Assembly: GCA_024743315.1 (NCBI GenBank)
Contig: JANSWU010000001.1
Span: 839,246-903,245, forward strand
Source: Hyphomonadaceae bacterium
GTDB taxonomy: Bacteria; Pseudomonadota; Alphaproteobacteria; Caulobacterales; Hyphomonadaceae
Length of the DNA stretch: 64,000 bases
Reading direction: 5' to 3'
In this document: one piece after another, positions 8,980 to 18,620 of the stretch
How the letters are laid out: each line of letters begins with the position of its first letter
Numbering within the stretch: the first letter of the stretch is position 1
Translations under genes and position numbers: made by a program
The notes under the pieces: model-generated
Told to the model about the DNA's origin: nothing
What the model saw: the letters and a program-made list of their open reading frames with translations, nothing else
The model's database searches: none

Positions 8980-11148
8980 TTATGCGCTTAAGAGCGCGAG
9001 CGAGGTAACCGCGTGATACAGCATACTTGCTGGAACTTTATCTGAGATTGGTTGGCCATCCGCGCCAAGCTCATCAAGCCAGCCCCCGATAGGACCGAGT
9101 CCCAGATATCCATCGAAAACATCATCCGCGAATGCTGCGCTCTGACTCGGCGAATATTGAGTTGGATGAATCAATTGTGACCTGAACCGCTCCAATTGAT
9201 GCCAAAGTCGACTTTTGGCGTTCAAAACCGTCCCGTCGGCCTTCAATTGATTGATCAGAAAGCCCGTTTGGGAGTTCATGCCAGAGATATCTGCCTTTCG
9301 GTTCAAACGACGCCGCCAGCTGACGGAATCATGTCCCGTTGCTTGATCGAACATGGCCAGCAAGGTCGCCCATTCATAATGATGGCCGGGTTCCCAGATC
9401 GTTTCGGCTTCGCTGGCAATTGGTGACCAGTCCTTGTTGAAAAACTCCGCCATAATGTCCGTCGCTGGATTGAAGAACTTTGTCTCGAACAGGCGGACGA
9501 TTTCGGCGGCATGGTCGAGGGCCGCATCTGACCCCGTGGCGGCATGGTATTCCAGCATCGCCTCAAGCATATGCATGTGCGGATTGGCGCGGCGTGGGAG
9601 CTCGAATTGGCTGGATTCGAACCAGCCGCCCCGTTCGGTGTCTTTCAAATGCGTATCGACATAAGCGAGCGCATCGTTGGCAATGTTTAGGGCGGTCTGG
9701 TTTCCGGTTGCGCGATAGGCGGCGGATCCGGCGAGGATCATGAAGGCATGATCGTAGAGATCGCGGCGATCATCGATAACGCTTCCGTCCGGATTGATCA
9801 GATGGACAAAGCCGCCCTCGGCATGCCGCAAACGGGTGTCGATATACTCAATCCCGCGCGCCACCAAGTCGGATGCCGTGGCGGGGTCTGGCCATCCCAT
9901 ATCAATCGCCTTGGCGAAGCTGAACACTTGCCGGGCCTGGACTCGCACCCGTCGTGTCGCCTCTCTGTCGGGGCTGCCATCCATGTTTAGCTGCTCGACA
10001 AATCCGCCATGCGTGTCGTCCCAGCCGACCTTCGACCAGGTCTCAAAGGCGGACCAAAGCCAGTCTTTCGCGCGCGCACGTAGGTCTGGCGAAATCCCGA
10101 GCGCATGCCGATTGGACTGGACAGCGGCGCCAAGCGTTTTGACGGCGGCATCATCTTCCATCGGTGTGATCATCACCTCATCCGGCGTTGCCACGATGAC
10201 CAGGTTGGACACGCCATTGACTGAAATGGCTGGTCCTTCGGAGCGCACATACAGCCCCTCTGCATTTTGCAGGACGACCGAACCGCTGGTGCAATTCTCA
10301 GACGGGCTTTGTGTGAGTAATTCGTGCAGGGCGCGATAGCCACCAACATCGCTCCAGCCCATGCTGACGGGCACAGTCTGGACGTTGGCGGCGTTTTCCA
10401 TGACTGCATAATCGATCGAAATGCTTGGTGTCTCAGCAAACGCGTCCGGATCGAGATGCACCGTATCGGAGACGGCACCGGCCATTGCTCGCTTCACCCC
10501 GGCCAAGACATCCGGGGCATGCTCGGACAGAGCGTCGAGCATGGTACGAGCCTTGAACAGGAAAATGCCAGCGTTCCAGAGATAGGTGCCGGTGGCTAGG
10601 TAGGCTTCTGCCGTCGCCAAATCAGGTTTTTCAACAAACGCTTCGACCGCATGTGCTGCCCCGGCAGCGCCAGGGATCGATTTGATATAGCCATAGCCCG
10701 TGGCCGGGTGGCTGGGCTCAATCCCGAACGTCACAATGGCGTCGTTTGCAGCCGCCTTGGCGGCAATTTCAATTGCGCGATGAAACGCCGGAACATCGCG
10801 AATATCATGGTCAGCGGGCAGGATCAGGATGAGGTCTTCGGGGTCGTAGTCGAGACTTGCCGCGGCGACGGCTGGCGCAGAATTACGGCCAAAGGGTTCA
10901 AGAATTTTTTTTGCGTCGGGCAGGGCCGTGGTCAGCAGCCGCGCATGCCGTTTCGAACCGACAACCAGCGTCTCGGAAAACTGCAAACTTGTCACTTCGG
11001 AGGTCACAAACCGCGCCGCCGTCTCTTCGATCATGCTTCTATCAGACGTCAGCGCGAGGAACTGTTTGGGACGCTCTGGAGTTGAGAGCGGCCAAAGCCG
11101 TGTGCCTGAGCCACCACAAAGAATGACCGGATGAATGGTGTGCGTCAT
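8980..11148 (-). CDS. Mannose-1-phosphate guanylyltransferase fused to AGE-family (phosphomannose isomerase-like) domain
   Basis: A 722-residue bifunctional enzyme. Residues 1 to about 350 are a sugar-phosphate nucleotidyltransferase: CGGSGTRLWPLS at 11-22, PKQF, EPFGRNSAPA, FVEKPD and a GWSDVGG motif, giving GDP-mannose from mannose-1-phosphate and GTP. Residues about 360-722 are an (alpha/alpha)6-barrel of the N-acylglucosamine 2-epimerase/mannose isomerase superfamily (RVRVQARQVFSFA, ANPHMHMLEAM, EPGHHYEW), probably interconverting fructose-6-P and mannose-6-P. The more common fusion joins the transferase to a cupin-type (type II) isomerase of about 480 residues in total, so this longer version is distinctive. 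The ribosome-binding site is GGGGA before ATG 11148. It is the last gene of a leftward sugar-nucleotide unit. Confidence 0.87.
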   Translation of the reverse strand: MTHTIHPVILCGGSGTRLWPLSTPERPKQFLALTSDRSMIEETAARFVTSEVTSLQFSETLVVGSKRHARLLTTALPDAKKILEPFGRNSAPAVAAASLDYDPEDLILILPADHDIRDVPAFHRAIEIAAKAAANDAIVTFGIEPSHPATGYGYIKSIPGAAGAAHAVEAFVEKPDLATAEAYLATGTYLWNAGIFLFKARTMLDALSEHAPDVLAGVKRAMAGAVSDTVHLDPDAFAETPSISIDYAVMENAANVQTVPVSMGWSDVGGYRALHELLTQSPSENCTSGSVVLQNAEGLYVRSEGPAISVNGVSNLVIVATPDEVMITPMEDDAAVKTLGAAVQSNRHALGISPDLRARAKDWLWSAFETWSKVGWDDTHGGFVEQLNMDGSPDREATRRVRVQARQVFSFAKAIDMGWPDPATASDLVARGIEYIDTRLRHAEGGFVHLINPDGSVIDDRRDLYDHAFMILAGSAAYRATGNQTALNIANDALAYVDTHLKDTERGGWFESSQFELPRRANPHMHMLEAMLEYHAATGSDAALDHAAEIVRLFETKFFNPATDIMAEFFNKDWSPIASEAETIWEPGHHYEWATLLAMFDQATGHDSVSWRRRLNRKADISGMNSQTGFLINQLKADGTVLNAKSRLWHQLERFRSQLIHPTQYSPSQSAAFADDVFDGYLGLGPIGGWLDELGADGQPISDKVPASMLYHAVTSLALLSA

Positions 11149-11220
11149 GGATTCCCCACCAAGTGTCGAATTCGAATTCTTTTGTATGAATGCAAGTTCT
11201 TTGCCCGACGACGGTCTAGC

Positions 11221-12192
11221 TCAAACGACACCAATCGCAAGACAGTCATGAACATGGATGAGCCCGATCGGTTCGTGCGCATCATTGACGATAAACAAGG
11301 CTGTAATCTTGAACTCACTGAGCAGGGACAAGGCTTCGGCGGCGAGGCCATCCTCGTGAATCGTGCGCGGATTTCGGGTCATGATAGCGTTCGCCTGGAG
11401 ACTTTCGGTCGATGTCTTCAGGGCGCGCCGAATGTCGCCATCGGTAATGATACCCGTGAGTTTGCCGGCTTCCACGACCCCGCAGCAACCAAATCCTCCG
11501 GCCGTTACGGTGTCCACAACCTCGTCAAATGGCGCATCTGGGGTGAGCAATGGCATTTGCTTGTGATGCATCAGATCGGTGACGCGTTTCAATGCGGCGC
11601 CGAGTTTGCCGCCTGGATGGTAGGTGTGGAAATCGCGCTCGCTAAACCCTTTGAGGCGCAACAAGGCGACGGCGATGGCATCGCCAAGCGCCAGCATTTG
11701 CGTCGTCGAGGTGGTCGGCGCCTTGGTGATTCCGCATGCTTCGGCCGTTTTTGGCACAAGCAGAGCGATCTCTGAGCCCTCAGCCAAGGTCGACTGGGCT
11801 CCGGACGTCATCCCAATCAAGGGGATACCGAAACGTCCGCAATAGCCAATAATATCCCCAAGCTCTGGGGTCTCACCGGAATTCGACAATGCCAGTACAA
11901 CATCCTCATCCGCGATCATGCCGAGATCGCCATGACTGGCTTCGCCGGGGTGGACATAAAGCGCTGGCGTGCCCGTGGAGGCGAGGGTTGCGGCGATCTT
12001 GCGCGCGACATGCCCGGACTTGCCCATACCCGTGACAATGGTCCGGCCCTTGGCCTTCCGGATGGCATCAATTGCATCCTTGAATGCGATTGCCAGCGGA
12101 GAGTCGTCGTGCGCCAAAGCTTCGATCAGGGCATCGATCCCTTTTTGCTCCGTTTGCAATACTTCGAGGGCGGTCAGCCGAGGCGAAGACAT
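11221..12192 (-). CDS. kdsD: Arabinose-5-phosphate isomerase (KdsD/KpsF type)
   Basis: A 323-residue isomerase converting ribulose-5-P to arabinose-5-P, the first committed step to KDO. An N-terminal SIS domain (GMGKSGHVARKIAATLAS, SNSGETPEL, HPGEASHGDLGMI) is followed by a pair of CBS domains (from about residue 200; VTDLMHH, ITDGDIRRAL, AIMTRNPRTI). ATG 12192 is preferred because AAGGA lies eight bases upstream and the longer frame would run into the upstream epimerase gene. It lies 32 bp downstream of that epimerase gene. The full-length SIS-CBS2 layout matches KdsD/KpsF/GutQ; the capsule context favours a KpsF-like role. Confidence 0.92.
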   Translation of the reverse strand: MSSPRLTALEVLQTEQKGIDALIEALAHDDSPLAIAFKDAIDAIRKAKGRTIVTGMGKSGHVARKIAATLASTGTPALYVHPGEASHGDLGMIADEDVVLALSNSGETPELGDIIGYCGRFGIPLIGMTSGAQSTLAEGSEIALLVPKTAEACGITKAPTTSTTQMLALGDAIAVALLRLKGFSERDFHTYHPGGKLGAALKRVTDLMHHKQMPLLTPDAPFDEVVDTVTAGGFGCCGVVEAGKLTGIITDGDIRRALKTSTESLQANAIMTRNPRTIHEDGLAAEALSLLSEFKITALFIVNDAHEPIGLIHVHDCLAIGVV

Positions 12193-12224
12193 AAGCGCTA
12201 TCCTTGATTTGAGGTGCCGTGCGT

Positions 12225-13214
12225 CTAATCCGTTTGGCGGTATCTCGTCCAGTAGTCTTTGAACCAAGCGGTGAAGCGGGTCAGGCCTTCTTGCAAACCA
12301 ACCCGCGGGTCAAATCCAAGTTCGGTGCGGGCGCGCTGGATATCCGCCCAAGTCTTTTCCAGATCGCCCTTTTGCATTGGCCCAAAGTCTTTTTCGGCGA
12401 CCTGTCCCATGCCTTGTTCGGTCAGACGGATCAGGTCCATCAGGGGTTCTGGGCGATCATTGCCGAGATTGTAAACCCGGTGAGGGACCGAGAGCCCCAG
12501 GCGGCTTGCTGGACGATCCAAAGCCGCGATCGTTCCGTCGACAATATCGTCGATGAACGTGAAGTCGCGGCTCATTTTGCCATGATTGAACACTCGGATG
12601 GGCTCGCCACGCAGAATCTTCTCGGCAAAGATCCAATAGGCCATATCCGGGCGCCCCCACGGGCCATACACAGTGAAGAAGCGCAATCCGGTCAGAGAAA
12701 ATCCATAAAGTCGGGCGTAGGACTGCGACATCAATTCATTCGATTTCTTGGTCGCACCATAAAACGAGACCGGATCATCGGTCTGGTCGGTCTCGGCAAA
12801 CGGGATCTTCGTATTGCCGCCATAAACAGAAGAGGAGGAGGCATAGACCATGTTCTCAACCTCGAGCGACTTCGCCAATTCAAGCATCGCGAAGTGACCT
12901 TCGAGATTGGATTTTGTATAGGCGGCAGGGTTTTGCAACGAGTATCGAACGCCGGCTTGCGCCGCCAAATGCAGGATCTTGGTCGGTTTGCGATCCGAGA
13001 GTGCCGACCGCAAATCTGCCGGCGCGGCGACATCAACTTCTTGGAAGCTGAAATCGCCTTGGGCGCATAGAGTCTCAAGGCGATCACGCTTCAATTTTGA
13101 AGAGTAATAATCATTGAGATTGTCAAACCCGATCACCGAGCGGCCTTCGGCCAAGAGCTTTTGCGCGACATGCGCGCCAATAAAGCCTGCAACTCCGGTA
13201 ATAAGGATGGTCAT
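12225..13214 (-). CDS. UDP-glucuronate 4-epimerase-like NAD-dependent epimerase
   Basis: A 329-residue short-chain dehydrogenase-type sugar epimerase. It has the NAD-binding GVAGFIGAHVAQ near the N-terminus, HLAAQAGVRYS, SSSSVYGGN and the catalytic YGATKK (YxxxK), then RFFTVYGPWGRPDMA and RDFTFIDDIV. These motifs match the LpsL/Cap1J group, which interconverts UDP-GlcA and UDP-GalA. ATG 13214 is chosen because the protein then begins MTILITG, directly at the Rossmann strand. It is the first gene of the leftward unit with kdsD and the manC-type fusion, and diverges from kdsB over a 192-bp gap. Confidence 0.87.
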   Translation of the reverse strand: MTILITGVAGFIGAHVAQKLLAEGRSVIGFDNLNDYYSSKLKRDRLETLCAQGDFSFQEVDVAAPADLRSALSDRKPTKILHLAAQAGVRYSLQNPAAYTKSNLEGHFAMLELAKSLEVENMVYASSSSVYGGNTKIPFAETDQTDDPVSFYGATKKSNELMSQSYARLYGFSLTGLRFFTVYGPWGRPDMAYWIFAEKILRGEPIRVFNHGKMSRDFTFIDDIVDGTIAALDRPASRLGLSVPHRVYNLGNDRPEPLMDLIRLTEQGMGQVAEKDFGPMQKGDLEKTWADIQRARTELGFDPRVGLQEGLTRFTAWFKDYWTRYRQTD

Positions 13215-13406
13215 AAAATTCTTTCTGAGGCCCATCAACGCGGCCATTTGCGGTGTCACATAAGGCCTTTCACGGCGCTAGAACATATACGCGCTGTGAT
13301 TTAATGAATGTTTCTGGAGTCAGCCATTTTCAGGCGCGCGCTTGGAAATTATGCCGCCCCCGATTAGGAGCAGTCGAAAGGCCAACCCAGTCCAAGCTCA
13401 GAGGTC

Positions 13407-14228
13407 GTGTTGAAGACGCTCATTGTTATCCCGTCGCGCTATGCCTCGACTCGGTTTCCGCAGAAGCCGTTACATTTGATCGCGGGGGTCTCGCTCTTGT
13501 CGCGCGTGGTTTCGATTGCCCGGCACTGTGCCGAGAATGCGGTGGATGTGTCATATGTCGTGGCCACGGATCACCCCGAGATTGAAGCGCACGCAAAAGC
13601 AATTGGGGCGCCGGTGGTGATGACGGATCCGGATCTGCCATCCGGGACCGATCGCGCCCTCGCGGCGGCAAATATTGCGGCACCCGAGGCCGAATTTGTC
13701 GTCAATCTCCAAGGCGACGCTCCGTTCACACCACCGGATTATGTCAGCGCGATTATTGCGGCCGGTCGGACCACACAGCTCGATGCGGTTACACCGATCG
13801 TGCAAATGTCCTGGGCGGCGCTCGACGAGGTGCGTGCACAGAAAAAAGTCACACCGTTTTCCGGCACATCCTGTATCGTCAATTCACAGGACGAAGCGCT
13901 TTGGTTTTCCAAGAACATTCTGCCTGCGATCCGCAAGGAGGAACAATTGCGCGCGGCGGGCGACGTATCCCCGGTTTGGCGACATATTGGGCTCTACGGG
14001 TATAAGCGCGACGCGTTGGAGCGGTTTGTCAGCTTGCCTGAGGGCCATTACGAGCGCCTGGAAGGACTCGAACAGTTGCGTTTTCTTGAGAACGGGATGC
14101 GTATCCAGGCCGTCAAAGTTGCCGCGTCTGAGAGCGCAATGTGGGGCATTGATACGCCCGAAGACGCCGCTCACGCCGAAGCGTTGATCGCCAAGCATGG
14201 CGAGCCGCTTTCAGAGGTCGCCACATGA
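13407..14228 (+). CDS. kdsB: 3-deoxy-manno-octulosonate cytidylyltransferase
   Basis: A protein of about 273 residues that activates KDO with CTP to CMP-KDO. It has the N-terminal IVIPSRYASTRFPQKPL, the VNLQGDAPF motif, VTPFSGTSC and a C-terminal GIDTPEDAAHAEAL. The start may be GTG 13407 or TTG 13410: GAGG at 13401-13404 is better spaced from 13410, and KdsB proteins usually begin MKTLIVIPSR, so 13410 is likely. Its stop codon overlaps the start of the histidine-phosphatase gene (ATGA), implying translational coupling. The usual family sequence is VNLQGDEP; here the motif reads GDAP, a small deviation. Confidence 0.92.
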   Translation: MLKTLIVIPSRYASTRFPQKPLHLIAGVSLLSRVVSIARHCAENAVDVSYVVATDHPEIEAHAKAIGAPVVMTDPDLPSGTDRALAAANIAAPEAEFVVNLQGDAPFTPPDYVSAIIAAGRTTQLDAVTPIVQMSWAALDEVRAQKKVTPFSGTSCIVNSQDEALWFSKNILPAIRKEEQLRAAGDVSPVWRHIGLYGYKRDALERFVSLPEGHYERLEGLEQLRFLENGMRIQAVKVAASESAMWGIDTPEDAAHAEALIAKHGEPLSEVAT

Positions 14229-14839
14229 CCGACATCTATATCGTTCGGCACGGGAATACGTTCGATAAAGGCGATACGGTCACCCGAGTCGGCGCCCGCA
14301 CGGACTTGCCTCTATCCCGGTCCGGACAGGTGCAGGCCGATCTGCTGGCAGTGCATTTTAAAGAGACTGTGCCGCACGGGTTCAGCGCCGCTTTCTGCAG
14401 CGAATTACAGCGCACCCGGCAAACCGCTGAAACAATACTGGATGGATATAAGCAACGCCCTGATTTGACCGTTCTCGATTTCCTGCGCGAGGTCGATTAC
14501 GGCCCGGATGAAAATCAGCCCGACGACCAGGTGATCGCGCGGATTGGCGAGGCTGCGCTTGCCGCCTGGGACGCGCATGCCGTGCCGCCCCCGGGATGGG
14601 ACGTGGCCCCGGACCAATTGATCAAGGAATGGGCGAGTTTGTTGAACACGCTGTCTGGACCGGACGAATGGCCGCCAGTCTTGATCGTGACGTCCAATGG
14701 GGTCGCGCGCTTCGTGCTCGATTCAATCGTCCGGTTTGCGTGCGAGCCAGAGTCGATCAAACTGAAAACAGGCGCCTATGGCTTGATCCGAACCGGTGCC
14801 GAGGGGGCAACGCTCCTGAACTGGAACGTCCGGCCTTAA
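14225..14839 (+). CDS. Histidine phosphatase family protein coupled to kdsB
   Basis: A 204-residue phosphoglycerate-mutase-like phosphatase. The RHG motif (IVRHGNT, residues 6-12) carries the catalytic histidine; CSELQRTRQTAE and a late VTSNGVARF region complete the family pattern. In many members the late motif reads SHG; here it is SNG, so the second catalytic histidine appears replaced by asparagine. It overlaps kdsB by four bases (ATGA) and converges with kdsA with a 4-bp stop overlap, i.e. it sits inside a KDO gene set that lacks the HAD phosphatase KdsC in this window. It could be the KDO-8-phosphate phosphatase or act on another glycan phosphate; this is inference. Confidence 0.82.
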   Translation: MTDIYIVRHGNTFDKGDTVTRVGARTDLPLSRSGQVQADLLAVHFKETVPHGFSAAFCSELQRTRQTAETILDGYKQRPDLTVLDFLREVDYGPDENQPDDQVIARIGEAALAAWDAHAVPPPGWDVAPDQLIKEWASLLNTLSGPDEWPPVLIVTSNGVARFVLDSIVRFACEPESIKLKTGAYGLIRTGAEGATLLNWNVRP

Positions 14840-15684
14840 TTGACGATCTCGTGGATCGCTTTCAGGTCCTTGAGCAAATGTTCTGCGGCCGTGAGTGGCA
14901 AGCAGCTTGGGCCATCGCAGAGCGCCTTGTCGGGGTCGGTATGGAATTCCAGGAATACGCCGTCTGCCCCTGCTGCGACCGCTGACTTTGCGATCGTACC
15001 AACGCCTTCGCGACGGCCGCCGGTCGAGGCTCCGGCCGTGCGTGGGTCGGCGCCTGGCAATTGTACGGCATGGGTAGCATCAATTGTCACCGGACAGCCC
15101 AGCGCCTGCATTTGTTGAATCCCAAGCATGTCGACGACAAGATTGTTATAGCCAAAACTCGCGCCGCGTTCGCACAGGATGACCCGATCGCCCGGCAGCA
15201 CTTCGCCAATTTTTGAGACGATATTCTTGGTATCCCAGGGCGCGAGGAATTGGGCTTTTTTGACCTGGATGGCGCTGCCGCTTTCGCCCGCGGCTTTGGC
15301 TGTGGCCACGACCAGGTCGGTTTGGCGGCAAAGAAAGGCCGGGATCTGAACGATGTCTGCAACCTTGGCGACCGTATCGGCCTGGTATGGCTCGTGTAAA
15401 TCCGTGCAAATGCCGACGCCGAGTTCTTGCTTGATCTCGGCCAGCATTGGCAAGCCTTTCTCGAAACCGGGCCCGCGATACGACGTGATGGACGACCGGT
15501 TGGCTTTGTCAAAGCTGGCCTTGAAAATGTAGGCTAGCCCGAGTTGGTCGCAAATCGCTTTCAGCTCGCGCCCGACGGTCAGAGCCAGCTCGATATCTTC
15601 CAGCACGTTCAAGCCAGCAATAACCGCGAGTGGTTGGCCGGCGCCAATCTTCCAGTTTTGGGATTCGAGGGTGACCACAGTCAT
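14836..15684 (-). CDS. kdsA: KDO-8-phosphate synthase (metal-independent type)
   Basis: A 282-residue enzyme condensing arabinose-5-P with PEP to KDO-8-P. Recognised by YIFKASFDKANRSS, SYRGPGFEKG, CTDLHEP, PAFLCRQTDL and CERGASFGYNNLVVDM. The motif GLNVLED places Asn at residue 26, the same position as Asn26 of E. coli KdsA; an Asn here (rather than Cys) marks the metal-independent class. It converges with the histidine-phosphatase gene. Together with kdsD and kdsB it supplies CMP-KDO for LPS or a capsule linker. Confidence 0.95.
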   Translation of the reverse strand: MTVVTLESQNWKIGAGQPLAVIAGLNVLEDIELALTVGRELKAICDQLGLAYIFKASFDKANRSSITSYRGPGFEKGLPMLAEIKQELGVGICTDLHEPYQADTVAKVADIVQIPAFLCRQTDLVVATAKAAGESGSAIQVKKAQFLAPWDTKNIVSKIGEVLPGDRVILCERGASFGYNNLVVDMLGIQQMQALGCPVTIDATHAVQLPGADPRTAGASTGGRREGVGTIAKSAVAAGADGVFLEFHTDPDKALCDGPSCLPLTAAEHLLKDLKAIHEIVN

Positions 15685-15860
15685 TGTCCAGTCTCCGGTG
15701 GGCAGCGATTTGACCCGCTCATAGTCAAAGCCAAACAGAAAGGCCAGAGCCTCGCGACACGCGTGTGAAGGCGGATTTTGCGGATGTGCGGAATTCGCCG
15801 CTGTACAAAGCCACTTTGCATGTTATAGGCCTCTCAAAGTTCATATAAAGGATCGTTGAT

Positions 15861-17255
15861 ATGTCTCAGGACTATGCTGTTGCGGATATCAGCCAGGCCG
15901 AGTTTGGCCGGATGGAAATCGAGATTGCAGAAACCGAAATGCCAGGCCTGATGGCCGCGCGCGAAGAATATGGCGCCTCCCAGCCACTCAAAGGTGCGCG
16001 CATTGCCGGCTCATTGCACATGACCATCCAGACCGCCGTCCTGATCCAAACTCTCGAAGCGCTCGGCGCTGAAGTGCGTTGGGCGAGCTGCAACATTTAC
16101 TCGACGCAAGATCATGCGGCGGCTGCGATCGCAGATGCCGGGACACCCGTCTTTGCGCATAAGGGTGAAACGCTGGATGAGTACTGGCAGTTTGCAGACC
16201 GCATTTTCGAATGGCCGAACGGCGAGACGGTCAACCTGATCCTGGATGATGGCGGCGACGCGACCATGTATCTGATCCTCGGCGAGAAAGCCGAAGCCGA
16301 TCCCTCTGTCCTCGACAATCCAGGCTCTGAAGAAGAAGAAGCCCTGTTCCGCCAAATCCGTAAGCGGATGACGGAAACGCCGGGCTGGTTCGCACGCATT
16401 AAAGCAGGCATTCGCGGTGTGTCAGAAGAAACCACCACCGGCGTCAACCGCCTCTATCAACTGGCCAAGAAGAACGAACTCCCGTTCCCGGCGATCAACG
16501 TCAATGACTCGGTCACCAAGTCCAAATTCGACAATAAGTATGGCTGCAAGGAATCGCTGGTCGACGCGATCCGCCGTGGCACCGACGTGATGATGGCGGG
16601 CAAGACCGCTTTCGTCGCTGGTTATGGCGATGTCGGCAAGGGGTCGGCGGCCTCGCTGTCCGGTTCGGGCGCGCGCGTGACGGTGTCAGAAGTTGACCCA
16701 ATCTGTGCGCTACAGGCGGCCATGGACGGCTATGACGTCCAGACCATCGATACGATGGCCCCGAAAGCCGACATCTTCGTCACCGCCACCGGCAATAAGG
16801 ACATCCTCACCGTCGACCACATGCGGGCGATGAAAGACATGGCGATCGTCTGTAATATCGGTCACTTCGACAATGAAATTCAGGTCGAGGGCCTGCGCAA
16901 TTTCAAGTGGACCAATATCAAGCCACAAGTCGACATGATCACCTTCCCAGATGGCAAGCGGATCATTCTTCTATCGGAAGGGCGACTGGTAAACCTCGGC
17001 AATGCCACCGGGCATCCAAGTTTCGTGATGTCGGCCTCCTTCACCAATCAGGTTCTGGCGCAAATTGCGCTGCACGAGAACCAAGGCGAGTACAAGAACG
17101 AGGTCTACACTCTGCCCAAGCATCTCGATGAGAAAGTCGCCATGCTGCACCTCGCCAAGCTCGGCGTCGAGCTGACCGATCTGTCGAATGAGCAGGCCGA
17201 CTATATCGGTGTCGCGCCGCAAGGCCCGTTCAAGCCAGAGCATTATCGCTACTAA
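15861..17255 (+). CDS. ahcY: S-adenosylhomocysteine hydrolase
   Basis: A 464-residue cytoplasmic NAD-dependent enzyme splitting SAH into adenosine and homocysteine, relieving product inhibition of methyltransferases. Conserved stretches: [41 protein letters not shown], the NAD-binding [10 protein letters not shown], and the C-terminal KPEHYRY ending. The length matches proteobacterial AhcY, which carry an insert absent from the animal enzyme. AAAGGA lies eight bases before ATG 15861. It is followed 21 bp later by metK. I looked for a SAH riboswitch in 15685-15860 and did not recognise one. Confidence 0.97.
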   Translation: MSQDYAVADISQAEFGRMEIEIAETEMPGLMAAREEYGASQPLKGARIAGSLHMTIQTAVLIQTLEALGAEVRWASCNIYSTQDHAAAAIADAGTPVFAHKGETLDEYWQFADRIFEWPNGETVNLILDDGGDATMYLILGEKAEADPSVLDNPGSEEEEALFRQIRKRMTETPGWFARIKAGIRGVSEETTTGVNRLYQLAKKNELPFPAINVNDSVTKSKFDNKYGCKESLVDAIRRGTDVMMAGKTAFVAGYGDVGKGSAASLSGSGARVTVSEVDPICALQAAMDGYDVQTIDTMAPKADIFVTATGNKDILTVDHMRAMKDMAIVCNIGHFDNEIQVEGLRNFKWTNIKPQVDMITFPDGKRIILLSEGRLVNLGNATGHPSFVMSASFTNQVLAQIALHENQGEYKNEVYTLPKHLDEKVAMLHLAKLGVELTDLSNEQADYIGVAPQGPFKPEHYRY

Positions 17256-17276
17256 GAAAGCTACAGGAGAAGAGCT

Positions 17277-18458
17277 ATGCCGCTACAGCATCACGAGTTT
17301 ACATCTGAAAGCGTTTCAGAGGGGCATCCGGACAAGGTCTCAGACCAGATTTCTGACGCTATTGTCGACCTGTTTCTGAGCAAGGATCCAACCGCCAAGG
17401 TCGCAGTCGAAACGCTGACCACGACCAATCGCGTGGTGTTGGCCGGCGAGGTTCGGACCAATAATGGCGCTGTTATCACCAAGGATGAAATGAACCAGGC
17501 GGCGCGCGATGTCGTCAAGAAGATCGGCTATGAGCAAGACGGCTTTCACTGGGAAAAGATGAGTGTCGAAAACCATGTGCACGGTCAGTCGGCTGAGATT
17601 GCCCAGGGGGTGGAAGCCGGCCAGGGCCTGCACCAGGAAGAGGGCGCCGGCGACCAAGGCATTATGTTCGGCTATGCCACCGATGAGACCCCGGAATTGA
17701 TGCCAGCCACTCTGGTCTACTCCCACAAAATCCTGCGTAAATTGGCAGAGCTTCGTCACAATGGCACGCACCCCGCGCTTGAGCCAGATGCGAAAAGCCA
17801 GGTAACTCTGCAATATGACGGCTCCCGGCCCGTCGGCGTCAATGCGGTCGTTGTCTCTCATCAACACAAGGACTCGGCGACGCTTGAAGAGCTGCGTGAG
17901 ATCATTCGCCCGGTCATCAAAGACGTGCTCCCGGAAGGCTGGTTTCCGGCAGAAGAGAATTTTTACGTCAATCCGACCGGACGCTTTGTAATCGGCGGGC
18001 CAGACGGCGATGCGGGCCTGACCGGGCGTAAGATTATCGTCGATACTTATGGCGGCGCAGCCCCTCATGGTGGCGGTGCTTTCTCGGGTAAGGACCCGTC
18101 AAAAGTTGACCGTTCGGCAGCTTACGCAACGCGATATCTTGCCAAGAATGTGGTTGCGGCCAAGCTTGCCAAACGCTGCACGATCCAGATCAGCTATGCG
18201 ATCGGCGTGGCCCAGCCTCTGTCGATCTATGTCGATACCGAAGGTACCGGCGCCGTCGGCGAAGACACAATCGCCCGCAAATTGCGGGAATTGGTGGATC
18301 TCTCGCCACGCGGTATCCGCAATCACTTGAGTCTCGAAGCGCCGATCTATTCTCCGTCGGCATCTTACGGGCATTTTGGTCGTACGCCGACGGATGACGG
18401 CGCGTTCACTTGGGAAAAAACCGACCTTGTCAAGGAGTTGGGCGCGCTTCTGGGATGA
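17277..18458 (+). CDS. metK: S-adenosylmethionine synthetase
   Basis: A 393-residue enzyme making SAM from methionine and ATP. Signature segments: [15 protein letters not shown] near the N-terminus, [12 protein letters not shown] in the middle and [17 protein letters not shown] in the C-terminal third. CAGGAGAAG precedes ATG 17277. It is directly downstream of ahcY, so SAM synthesis and SAH removal are probably co-expressed; the FkbM methyltransferase at the left end of the window would be one consumer. The length is normal for the family and nothing is missing. Confidence 0.97.
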   Translation: MPLQHHEFTSESVSEGHPDKVSDQISDAIVDLFLSKDPTAKVAVETLTTTNRVVLAGEVRTNNGAVITKDEMNQAARDVVKKIGYEQDGFHWEKMSVENHVHGQSAEIAQGVEAGQGLHQEEGAGDQGIMFGYATDETPELMPATLVYSHKILRKLAELRHNGTHPALEPDAKSQVTLQYDGSRPVGVNAVVVSHQHKDSATLEELREIIRPVIKDVLPEGWFPAEENFYVNPTGRFVIGGPDGDAGLTGRKIIVDTYGGAAPHGGGAFSGKDPSKVDRSAAYATRYLAKNVVAAKLAKRCTIQISYAIGVAQPLSIYVDTEGTGAVGEDTIARKLRELVDLSPRGIRNHLSLEAPIYSPSASYGHFGRTPTDDGAFTWEKTDLVKELGALLG

Positions 18459-18620
18459 ACGCATAGAGCTGCTCAAAGCCCGGTCATTTATGATGAGGCG
18501 CTCGTATGAGTGTCTCAATCTGCAGGCAATCTCCAAAAATACAGTTGTCGCCGCAATACGATTATGCATACCTTGGTGGTTGAATGATCTGGGTGAGAAT
18601 TTGACTTGAGGGAGTCATTC

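Noticed and set aside
12219..13070. A 283-codon plus-strand frame opposite the UDP-glucuronate epimerase-like gene.
   Set aside because: The minus-strand gene has complete SDR-epimerase motifs; the plus-strand frame has none and no ribosome site.
15685..15860. A SAH/SAM riboswitch before ahcY.
   Set aside because: I looked for the conserved SAH core and saw no match. Without a covariance search it cannot be claimed.
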